Source of the DNA: an uncultured Clostridia bacterium
Lineage (GTDB): Bacteria; Bacillota; Clostridia; Christensenellales; Aristaeellaceae
Direction: 5' to 3'
Assembly: GCA_946414315.1 (NCBI GenBank)
Contig: CAMKNZ010000003.1
Location: 62,001-126,000, forward strand
DNA length: 64,000 bases
Both the position numbers and the translations under genes were made by a program. This document shows positions 6,838-16,242 of the stretch, piece by piece (the stretch's first letter is position 1; the number at the start of each line of letters is the position of its first letter). The notes under the pieces were generated by a model. It was not told the origin of the DNA and ran no database searches. It saw nothing but the letters and a program-made list of their open reading frames with translations.

Positions 6838-8337
6838 ATGACACTGAACGAAGCCATTGAAAAACTGAACGAGCTTGAAAAAGCCTCCTATGCCCTGGGG
6901 CACGCCCAGAGCATCCTCTATACCGACGGCGACACTGTCGCTCCGAAGAATTCCTGGAAGGGCCGGGGCAAAGCCATGGCCTATCTGAGCGAACTGACCT
7001 ACAAACAGCTGGTGAAACCGGAGACCGGCGAGACACTGGAAACCATCCTGCAGCATAAAGACGAAACGGACGAGGTCACCTTCCGCCGGGCGGAGATCCT
7101 GAAGGAAAGCTACGACGAGCTCCATATGCTGCCCATGGAGGAGTATGTGGCGTACCAGGAACTGGTCAACGAGTCCATGACCGTCTGGAAGGACGCAAAG
7201 GACGGAAGCGACTGGAACCTGTTCGCTCCCTACCTGGAAAAGCTGATCACCGCCCGCCGCCGCTTCGCTTCCCTGAAGGCGCCGGACAAACCCGCCTACG
7301 ACGTATTGCTGGACCTGCATGAGAAGGACGCCACCATGGCGGAACTGGATCCTTTCTTCCGCGCCCTGCGGGAAGACCTGAGCCCGGTCATCAAAGAAGT
7401 GGCCGCCCGGGAAAAGCCCGTGCCCGCCTTCCTGAAAGGCCCCTGGCCCGTTGAAAAGCAGCGGATCTTCTCCCAAAAGGTCATGGCCCTGGAGGGCATC
7501 GATCCCCTGTGCTGTACCCTGGGCGAAACCGAGCACCCCTTCACCAGCGGCACGAACAAGTGGGACGTGCGCATCACCACCCACTACCATGAGGATGACG
7601 TCCTTTCCAGCCTCTACAGCGTGATCCACGAAGGCGGCCACGCCCTGTATGAGATGGACGTGCGGGACGACATGCAGTTCACCTGCCTGGCTGACGGCGT
7701 GACCATGGGCGTGCATGAAAGCCAGTCCCGGTTCTACGAGAACCTGATCGGCCGCAGCCGCGCCTTCTGCACGCCGCTGCTGAAGGTCATGAAGGAAGTC
7801 TTCCCGGAGCAGATGAAAGGCGTCACCGAAGACGAGCTCTATTCCGCGATCAATCTGTCCAAACCTTCCCTGATCCGTACGGAAGCGGACGAGCTGACCT
7901 ATTCCCTCCACGTCATGATCCGCTATGAACTGGAAAAGGCGATGATCGGCGGCGACCTGAAGGTGGCCGATATCCCCGGGGAATGGAACCGGCTGTATAA
8001 GGAAGTCCTCGGCGTGGACGTGCCGGACGACAAACACGGCTGCCTGCAGGACAGCCACTGGTCCTTCGGCGGCATGGGCTACTTCCCCAGCTACGCCCTG
8101 GGCAGCGCCTACGGCGTGCAGATGCTGCAGGAGATGGAGAAGGACATCGACGTATGGACCACCGTCGCCAAAGGCGATCTCTCCCCCGTCACCGCCTGGC
8201 TGACAGAGAAAGTCCATCAGTACGGCCACCTGAAAAAGCCCTGCGACCTGCTCCCCGCCGCCATGGGCGGACCCCTGGACGCGACAGTCTATACCGGATA
8301 CCTGAAGAAGAAATTCACGGAATTATATAAACTGTAA
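6838..8337 (+). CDS. Family M32 metallocarboxypeptidase
   Basis: A 499-residue cytoplasmic zinc carboxypeptidase of the Taq-carboxypeptidase family. The zinc motif HEGGH is at about residue 264. The family signatures GVHESQSRFYEN (about 300) and IRTEADELTYSLHVMIRYE (about 345) are intact, and the length is typical. It removes C-terminal residues from peptides, probably in peptide turnover. I prefer the ATG at 6838, 10 nt after GGAG, over the ATG at 6829 that overlaps the LysR stop but leaves only 1 nt. It is in an operon with the LysR gene. A new promoter begins 10 nt after its stop. Confidence 0.93.
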   Translation: MTLNEAIEKLNELEKASYALGHAQSILYTDGDTVAPKNSWKGRGKAMAYLSELTYKQLVKPETGETLETILQHKDETDEVTFRRAEILKESYDELHMLPMEEYVAYQELVNESMTVWKDAKDGSDWNLFAPYLEKLITARRRFASLKAPDKPAYDVLLDLHEKDATMAELDPFFRALREDLSPVIKEVAAREKPVPAFLKGPWPVEKQRIFSQKVMALEGIDPLCCTLGETEHPFTSGTNKWDVRITTHYHEDDVLSSLYSVIHEGGHALYEMDVRDDMQFTCLADGVTMGVHESQSRFYENLIGRSRAFCTPLLKVMKEVFPEQMKGVTEDELYSAINLSKPSLIRTEADELTYSLHVMIRYELEKAMIGGDLKVADIPGEWNRLYKEVLGVDVPDDKHGCLQDSHWSFGGMGYFPSYALGSAYGVQMLQEMEKDIDVWTTVAKGDLSPVTAWLTEKVHQYGHLKKPCDLLPAAMGGPLDATVYTGYLKKKFTELYKL

Positions 8338-8346
8338 ATCTTTTGC

Positions 8347-8376
8347 TTGACAAACGGGTGAATATTCAGTTATGAT
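8347..8376 (+). promoter_or_regulatory. Strong sigma-A promoter of helD
   Basis: TTGACA (8347-8352), an 18-nt spacer and TATGAT (8371-8376), placed directly after the M32 stop codon. Predicted +1 near 8383 gives a leader of about 90 nt. Confidence 0.75.
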
Positions 8377-8407
8377 GCACATCCACACGCTTGCGAGATA
8401 AAAAACG

Positions 8408-8446
8408 TAAGCCTCTGCGAGACTACACACGGCAGAGGCTTATTTT
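8408..8446 (+). terminator. Terminator/attenuator hairpin in the helD leader
   Basis: An 11-bp perfect stem TAAGCCTCTGC / GCAGAGGCTTA (8408-8418 with 8432-8442), a 13-nt loop and a trailing TTTTAT. It sits between the helD promoter and the helD ribosome site. It can therefore end the upstream M32 transcript and also attenuate helD. Confidence 0.65.
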
Positions 8447-8471
8447 ATCGTTTTGCCGGGAAAGGAAGAAA

Positions 8472-10658
8472 ATGACACAAGTCAGACTGCCGGATCATCC
8501 TGCGGCTGAAGAAGAGTATCTTCATCTTCAGCAGGCTGCCGACACCATCGACCGCGAGATCGCCGAAGTGGAAGCGCTCACCGGCGCCAAGGCCGGGGTC
8601 GTCATGGACGTGCAGATGAAGGAAGATCCGGACGAACAGGAACAGGTGACCATCCAGCGGTTCAAATACCAGCTGGACCGGCTGCGGCAGCTGAACATGG
8701 CCCGCGGCCAGGCGTACTTCGCCCGCCTGGACTTCATCCCCTCCGGGCGCCGGGAAGAAACCTGGTACCTGGGTCGCTGGGGCGTGCTGGATCCCGTTTC
8801 GCTGGTCCCCGTCGTGGTGGACTGGCGCTCCCCCGTGGCGAACCTCTACTACTCCGGCCAGATCGGAAAGATGGACTACGAGGCGCCGGACGGCCGCGTG
8901 GAGGGCGAGCTGACCCTGAAGCGGATGCTGACCGTGAAGGAGCGGGAGCTGATCAGCCTCTTCGACAGCGGCATCGTCTCCCAGGAAGCTTATCTCCAGG
9001 GTGTGCTGGGCAGCGTCTCCACAGACCGCCTGCGGGAGATCGTGACCACCATCCAGGCGGAACAGAACATCGTCATCCGCCATCCCCTGAACGCCAATCT
9101 CATGGTGCAGGGCGCCGCCGGAAGCGGCAAGACCACCATCGCGCTGCACCGGATCGCCTACCTGCTCTATACCTTCCAGAAGACGCTCAGGCCGGAGAAC
9201 ATGATGATCCTGGCCCCCAACCCGCTGTTCCTCTCCTATATCTCCCAGGTCCTTCCCGACCTGGGCGTGGAACGGGTCGTCCAGACTACCTTCGAGGGCT
9301 GGAGCCGGGAGAGCATGGGCAGGCATATGCCGAAGATCCTCCGGGAAAGCCGGCTGGAAAAAAACCTGGTCCTGACCGGTGCGGAGCGGGAAAAGACCGG
9401 CCGCGTCCTCCGGGCAAAGGGTTCCCTGGCCCTGATGAAAAAGCTGGAAACCTGGCTGGATCATCTGCAGGAAACGGTCCTTCCGCCGGTCGGCATGAAG
9501 ATGGCCGGCGTCGCCCTGATGGAACGGGAGGAACTGGAAACCGTCTTCCTGAAGGATCTGCGCTTCTTCCCCCTGGAGCAGCGCATCGCCGAACTGAAAA
9601 AGATCGTCCGCAAGCGGGTCCAGTCCGCCGCGGCCCTCCTGAAGGACCGCTACGCGGACAGTGCGGAGCAGATGGCCAACCGCCTCCGCTCCGGTATGCG
9701 CGAAGGCCCCGCCCGGCAGCAGAAGCTCAAGGAGCTGTACGCCATCCGGGACCAGCGGTATAAGGAGATCGACGCCCGGGCCGAGGCATATATGGCCGCC
9801 TACCGGGACAAGTTCCCTCTGCCGGACCTGCCCGGGCTGTACCGGGCCTTCCTGGAGGAATGCGCGCCGGAGCTGATCTCCGACGACGGCAGCCTCCGGC
9901 AGGAGGACCTGCCGATGCTGGTCATGATCTGCCGGACCGTCTTCGGCCTGAAGACCAAACCCATGAAACATATCGTCATCGACGAGTGCCAGGACTTCTC
10001 CCCCTTCCAGATCGAGCTGCTGAAAAAGACCAATCCCGCCGCCACCTTTACCCTGGTGGGCGACCTGTACCAGGGAATCCGCGCGGACGAGGGCATCCGC
10101 AGCTGGGACGAATGGAAAGGCCCGGTCTTTGACGACCGGGCGGACCTGAAACAGCTGACCGTCAGCTACCGGAACACGGTGGAGATCATGGACCTGGCGC
10201 AGCAGGTTTCAGCCCGCTATCCCATCGAGGGAATCTGCGAAACAAAGCCGGTGCTGCGCCACGGCGAAGCGCCGAAGATTCACCGGGCGGGAAGCGAAAA
10301 GGAACGCCTGGACATGATCCGGGAGCAGGTCCGCGCCTGGCGGGCGGAAGGCTACCACAGCATCGCCCTGATCGAGAAGACCGCGGAGCAGGCCAAAAAG
10401 CTCTTTAAGCAGATCGGCGCGGAGCTGGACGCGCATCTCCTCTCGGAGACGGACGCGGAATACCGGGGCGGCGTGATGATCCTGCCGGCCAGCATCGCCA
10501 AGGGCATGGAGTTCGACTGCGTCGGCGTCTGCGACGCTTCCGCGGAAAACTTCCCGGACGAAGCCTTCCTCTGCCGCATCCTCTACGTCATGATGACCCG
10601 TCCCCTGCACCGGCTGCGCATCTGGCACAAGGGCGATCCCTCACCCCTGCTGCCGTGA
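8472..10658 (+). CDS. helD: HelD-like RNA polymerase recycling ATPase (UvrD-family helicase)
   Basis: A 728-residue protein with HelD architecture. The long N-terminal coiled coil (residues 1-80) would reach into the polymerase secondary channel. The GRWGVLD and VVVDWRSPVANLYY signature lies near residues 100-125. Walker A (GAAGSGKTT) is at about 213-221, a Walker B-like block (HIVIDECQDFSPFQ) at about 500, and the 2A helicase motifs follow. HelD removes stalled polymerase from DNA, and some relatives protect from rifamycins. I start at the ATG at 8472 with AAAGGAAG upstream; a longer TTG-initiated frame would include the leader hairpin. Its own promoter and leader terminator suggest control by attenuation. 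Confidence 0.85.
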   Translation: MTQVRLPDHPAAEEEYLHLQQAADTIDREIAEVEALTGAKAGVVMDVQMKEDPDEQEQVTIQRFKYQLDRLRQLNMARGQAYFARLDFIPSGRREETWYLGRWGVLDPVSLVPVVVDWRSPVANLYYSGQIGKMDYEAPDGRVEGELTLKRMLTVKERELISLFDSGIVSQEAYLQGVLGSVSTDRLREIVTTIQAEQNIVIRHPLNANLMVQGAAGSGKTTIALHRIAYLLYTFQKTLRPENMMILAPNPLFLSYISQVLPDLGVERVVQTTFEGWSRESMGRHMPKILRESRLEKNLVLTGAEREKTGRVLRAKGSLALMKKLETWLDHLQETVLPPVGMKMAGVALMEREELETVFLKDLRFFPLEQRIAELKKIVRKRVQSAAALLKDRYADSAEQMANRLRSGMREGPARQQKLKELYAIRDQRYKEIDARAEAYMAAYRDKFPLPDLPGLYRAFLEECAPELISDDGSLRQEDLPMLVMICRTVFGLKTKPMKHIVIDECQDFSPFQIELLKKTNPAATFTLVGDLYQGIRADEGIRSWDEWKGPVFDDRADLKQLTVSYRNTVEIMDLAQQVSARYPIEGICETKPVLRHGEAPKIHRAGSEKERLDMIREQVRAWRAEGYHSIALIEKTAEQAKKLFKQIGAELDAHLLSETDAEYRGGVMILPASIAKGMEFDCVGVCDASAENFPDEAFLCRILYVMMTRPLHRLRIWHKGDPSPLLP

Positions 10659-10678
10659 CAAGGACCGGCGAGCCTCCA

Positions 10679-10707
10679 TTGACAAAAACATACTGATACA
10701 ATAATAT
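10679..10707 (+). promoter_or_regulatory. Promoter of the secreted SH3-like gene
   Basis: TTGACA (10679-10684), 17 nt and TAATAT (10702-10707), 57 nt before the start codon. Confidence 0.6.
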
Positions 10708-10764
10708 GATTTCATAAGAAACTGCCAACCCACAAAACCGATAATTGATGAACGGAGGTCCGCT

Positions 10765-11394
10765 ATGAAGAAGCTTCCTGGCATGATCACAGTGATCAGC
10801 ATCCTTCTGTGTGTACTGTTAGTATCTCCCGCATATGCAGGCCGTTCTACCGGCTCTTCAGGAAGTTCGGGCAATTCACAGCAGCTGAACGATCTTCCCC
10901 CTTTCAAATTCGAAATTCATAAGAACGGTATCGGATATGGCAGCTGTCCTGTCTATACAGCCCCGTCAGAAGATTCCTATCGTTGCGCCGACGGAAAGGC
11001 TACCTGCCAGACAAATGCGAAAATGGATGATGCCGGTTTTGTTTCCGGCTGGCTGCTTGTGCGATACGAAACCAATAACGGCAATGTTCGTGTCGGATAT
11101 ATTCCGCCAAGGTATGTTAAGGGGTTCAAGTCCAGTATGTACCCCCACTTTGGTTTTATCCAGGCTACAGCAAATGACACAATCCTGGTTACAGATAATC
11201 CGATGAGCCATACGGATTCATTTGCCATACTGGACCCGGGTGAGGAATTCTACATCCTCAGCAAATATGATTATTACAAGAAAAACGGTCTTGAATGGTG
11301 GTATATTCAGTGTACGGTAGACGGGAAAGTCGCCTGTGGTTTTATTGATTGCAGTACTTCTGATTTCTATCTTGGAAGCAGCACGGGACATTAA
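10765..11394 (+). CDS. Secreted SH3-like domain protein
   Basis: A 209-residue exported protein: a Sec signal (residues 1-25, ...VSPAYA), a low-complexity Gly/Ser linker (GRSTGSSGSSGNSQQ), then probably two SH3b-like modules. The first contains CPVYTAPSEDSYRCADGKA and VSGWLLVRYETNNGNVRVGYIPPRYVKG, the usual 'price of entry / GYIP' ending of SH3b repeats. The second ends in WWYIQCTVDGKVACGFID. Such modules bind peptidoglycan or other envelope ligands. The ATG follows GGAGG. It has its own promoter and shares a bidirectional terminator with the convergent DUF4867 gene. Its base composition is slightly more AT-rich than its neighbours. Confidence 0.75.
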   Translation: MKKLPGMITVISILLCVLLVSPAYAGRSTGSSGSSGNSQQLNDLPPFKFEIHKNGIGYGSCPVYTAPSEDSYRCADGKATCQTNAKMDDAGFVSGWLLVRYETNNGNVRVGYIPPRYVKGFKSSMYPHFGFIQATANDTILVTDNPMSHTDSFAILDPGEEFYILSKYDYYKKNGLEWWYIQCTVDGKVACGFIDCSTSDFYLGSSTGH

Positions 11395-11437
11395 ACCACA
11401 GAAGATCCCTTCCGGTCCGTCCCCTGGTCCGATTGAA

Positions 11438-11466
11438 AAAGGACGCTACGATTTGCAGCGTCCTTT
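11438..11466. terminator. Bidirectional terminator
   Basis: AAAGGACGCT / AGCGTCCTTT (11438-11447 with 11457-11466) with A-run and T-run on the two sides. It closes the SH3-like gene and the deoC-to-DUF4867 operon. Confidence 0.85.
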
Positions 11467-11477
11467 GTTTATGGTTT

Positions 11478-12113
11478 TCAGATCAGATCCGCGATGTCAG
11501 GGTTGACGCCCTTGATGCAGACCTTGGCGCCGGAAGCGGCTTCGGCGGAATCCGCGTGGGCCAGCAGCCACTTGTTGGCGGCGGTCATCAGCTCATCCTC
11601 GGCGTTCTTCGCTTCGTACTCGGGCTTGGCCAGGTTCGTTCCCTTGGGCAGCACGATCACGACCTTGAAGCCCTGGCCCTTCTTCGCGCTGCAGGGCGCG
11701 TAGTGCAGGGTCGTGGCATACACTTCAACCATGGTGCCGGCGGGGCAGTAGTACGCGACCACCTTGTCGGAATCCAGGATGCCGTCCACCAGGTCTTCGC
11801 GCTTGGCCAGCAGCAGGATGAAGTCCTCTACGCCGACGTTCAGCTCGCTGTCCCGGTGATACTCCAGGCAGTTCATCTTCGTGTTGTGGCCGTTGCACCA
11901 GCCGATCTGGATGGGCATGCCGCCGTAGGCACGGTTGCGCAGTTCCTTCTCGATGGGCAGGGCCTGCAGTTCAGCCTGTTCCGGCACATAGTCCACGCCG
12001 TCCGGGCAGGGGGTGACCTTGTCCAGGGTCGCCAGCAGCTCGGTGAGGTCGTAGCCGGTCAGTACCTGGCCGTAGTTCTGGAATGACGGGTCGCTTACGG
12101 GTAAGATCTTCAT
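11478..12113 (-). CDS. DUF4867 family protein
   Basis: A 211-residue cytoplasmic protein matching DUF4867, a cupin-like family of gut Firmicutes. The blocks GMPIQIGWCNGHNTKMNCLEYH (in parts) and AYYCPAGTMVEVYATTLHYAPC supply histidines and glutamates placed as in a metal-binding cupin. That fits a sugar isomerase or lyase-like role, but no reaction is established. RBS AAAGGAGG precedes the ATG. It is the last gene of the operon, 25 nt after tgt. Confidence 0.85.
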   Translation of the reverse strand: MKILPVSDPSFQNYGQVLTGYDLTELLATLDKVTPCPDGVDYVPEQAELQALPIEKELRNRAYGGMPIQIGWCNGHNTKMNCLEYHRDSELNVGVEDFILLLAKREDLVDGILDSDKVVAYYCPAGTMVEVYATTLHYAPCSAKKGQGFKVVIVLPKGTNLAKPEYEAKNAEDELMTAANKWLLAHADSAEAASGAKVCIKGVNPDIADLI

Positions 12114-12138
12114 ATGGGGTCCTCCTTTATTTAATTCA

Positions 12139-14052
<1,914 letters not shown>

Positions 14053-14060
<8 letters not shown>

Positions 14061-14916
14061 GCTGCCACCTCCCGCTGGCGCCGCAGGGCAGCACGCCGCC
14101 CGTGGTCACGGGCAGGCACAGCTCCTGGCTGTCCACCTTGCCGCCGAAGCGGCTCACCACGCACTTTTCCAGCATATTGCTCAGCACGCTGGCCTGGAAG
14201 CCCGTGGTATAGCTGTTGATCAGGAAGAACAGGGGCTCTTTGCTCAGCGCCTGGGCGCAGGTGTCGATCAGCCCGTACAGTTCGTTTTCCAGTTTCCATA
14301 CCTCGCCGGAGGGTCCCCGGCCGTAGCTGGGCGGATCCATCAGGATGCCGTCGTAGCTGTTGCCCCGGCGCAGCTCCCGCTGCACAAAGCGCAGGGCGTC
14401 CTCCACGATCCAGCGGAACCGGTCTTCCGGCAGCCTGCTCAGTTCCCGGTTTTCCTTGGCCCAGAGCACCATGCCCTTCGCCGCGTCCACATGGGTCACA
14501 TGGGCTCCCGCGGCGGCGCAGGCCAGCGTGGCTCCGCCGGTATAGCCGAACAGGTTCAGCACTTTGATGTCCTTCCGGCCGTCCTTCCGGATCAGGTCGC
14601 TCATCCAGATCCAGTTCGCCGCCTGTTCCGGAAACAGCCCGGTGTGCTTGAATCCCGTGGGCCGCACGTAGAAGTTCAGGCCTTCATGGCTCACCGTCCA
14701 GCGTTCCGGCAGCTTCTTCAGGAATTCCCATTCCCCGCCGCCCCGCTCGCTGCGGTGGTAATGCGCCTGGGCGCTCTTCCACAGCTTCTCCTGGGCCTTG
14801 GGCCAGATCGTCTGGGGATCCGGCCGGCGCAGGATAATATCGCCCCAGCGCTCCAGCTTCTCGCCGTCGCCTGTATCAAGAACTTCATAGTCAGTCCAGC
14901 TGTCCGCTAAGAACAT
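14053..14916 (-). CDS. RlmI-like class I SAM-dependent rRNA methyltransferase
   Basis: A 287-residue Rossmann methyltransferase of the Methyltrans_SAM (RlmI/RlmK) type. Visible motifs are GFKHTGLFPEQAANW (residues about 88-102), the SAM-binding VLNLFGYTGGATLACAAAGA (about 119-138), HVDAAKGMVLWAKEN, and the catalytic-loop DGILMDPPSYGRGP. RlmI-type enzymes make 5-methylcytosine in 23S rRNA, but this protein lacks the N-terminal PUA domain and is shorter, so the target may differ. It starts 24 nt after the GH4-like gene and overlaps the pseudouridine synthase gene. Confidence 0.88.
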
Positions 14917-14940
14917 AGGGGCTCCTTTCCGATTTCAGGA

Positions 14941-16242
14941 TTATTGGTAATGCTTCAGCACGTCCGCGTGCATTTCGATCAGCGCGTTGACCACGTCCAG
15001 GCAGTACAGCCTGTCCAGTCCGTCCAGGGCGGGATCGGTTTCCACATATTCCCGCAGGGCTTCCCGGTCCCCGAAGGCGGCCTTCGCGGCCAGCCGGTTC
15101 GCGCTGTCCACCTCGCAGAGGATATCCGCCAGGGCTTCCGGCACCCGGACCGCCGGCGTCTGATCCTCCCCGTCCTTCAGGACCAGGGCGGTCTCGACGA
15201 CCGCCTCCTTCGGGAGCTGGGGCAGGACGCCGTTGTTCTTCCGCGTCACGGCGGGAATCTCCGCCGTCTCTTTGCGCAGCAGCGCCAGGGCCAGTTTCAT
15301 CGGCCGCACCGGCGGCACTTTGGACAGGAGCAGCAGCTGGGCCATGGCGCCCTCGCGGCTGTCCGCCCCCTGTTCCCGCACGGTGTTCATATACAGGATG
15401 CGTTCCTTGCGCTTTTCCACGGTTTCCCCGAACTCGGGGCGTTCCTCCGGGATAAAGCCTTCCTGGGCGGGCAGGAACTCCGCGTGGTCCGTCACTTCCC
15501 CTGCCGGGACCGCGTCCCACCAGCCCAGCCAGCGCTTGGCCAGGCTGCCCAGTTCGCCGTTCTCCGCGGCTTTTTTCAGTTTCTTCAGCAGGTCCTTGCC
15601 CTCGTCCTTCATTTCCGCCAGGAAGGCGAAGCCGGGCAGGCCCGCCGTTACCGCCTGTACGTTTTCCGGGCGGATCTGCAGGCGTTTGGCGTAGGTATCC
15701 ACACCGTTGGCGCCGCGCATGGGCGTCCGGCCCAGGCCATACGTCCGGTATCCGCGCTTTTCGAACACTTCCGTAGTCCGCGCCACCGGCTGGCCCAGGT
15801 TAATGATGATTGCCTCAGGACAGGCTTCGTCCATGGCGTCGCACAGTTCCAGCACCGCTTCGCCGGCACGCAGCGCGTGCAGCAGGCCTTCGATGCCGCC
15901 GTTCACCCGTGCCTGGTCCGTCAGGCCCGGATCCTCCTCCTCGTCGGAGCCCAGGGCGCTGCGGTCCTGGAAGTAGCGGCTGGCGGCCTGGGGATCGCCG
16001 GCGTAGATCACGCATCCGGCGTCCTTCAGGACCTCCGCACGGTCGGCGGAGACCCGGAAGGTCCCGCCTTTGCCGGCCTTGGCAAAGATCTTCTCCCCGT
16101 AGCCCTGCAGCAGTTCCTGCATGGCCGGGTTCCCCTCTTCCACGGTAACGTCGGCGTCCGCCCCGTTTCCCGCGAAGAGCAGGTCAGTTAAAAGGGCGGG
16201 CAGGAGCGTGGGTACGTCCTGCCCGATCATCGCGATCCTCAT
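14941..16242 (-). CDS. Degenerate glycoside hydrolase family 4-like protein
   Basis: A 433-residue protein with the overall plan of GH4 (NAD/Mn-dependent alpha-glucosidases): an N-terminal Rossmann start (MRIAMIGQD), a central NLGQPVARTTEVF equivalent of the NxxNP segment, and a helical C-terminal half (LYCLDVVNALIEMHADVLKHY). Key metal ligands appear lost. The usual GLCHS is GLGRT (about residues 169-173) and the usual GxNH block is AGLPGF (about 200-205). The glycine-rich NAD loop is also atypical. It may not be an active glycosidase. The ATG at 16242 overlaps the ileS stop (ATGA), fixing the start and placing it in a translation operon. Confidence 0.6.
   Translation of the reverse strand: MRIAMIGQDVPTLLPALLTDLLFAGNGADADVTVEEGNPAMQELLQGYGEKIFAKAGKGGTFRVSADRAEVLKDAGCVIYAGDPQAASRYFQDRSALGSDEEEDPGLTDQARVNGGIEGLLHALRAGEAVLELCDAMDEACPEAIIINLGQPVARTTEVFEKRGYRTYGLGRTPMRGANGVDTYAKRLQIRPENVQAVTAGLPGFAFLAEMKDEGKDLLKKLKKAAENGELGSLAKRWLGWWDAVPAGEVTDHAEFLPAQEGFIPEERPEFGETVEKRKERILYMNTVREQGADSREGAMAQLLLLSKVPPVRPMKLALALLRKETAEIPAVTRKNNGVLPQLPKEAVVETALVLKDGEDQTPAVRVPEALADILCEVDSANRLAAKAAFGDREALREYVETDPALDGLDRLYCLDVVNALIEMHADVLKHYQ

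Noticed and set aside
8375-8401. Eight-codon upstream ORF (MHIHTLAR) before helD
   Set aside because: Its ATG lies inside or just after the -10 element, upstream of the likely transcription start.
8391-8471. TTG-initiated N-terminal extension of HelD
   Set aside because: It would translate the leader hairpin, has no RBS, and the ATG at 8472 has a good one.
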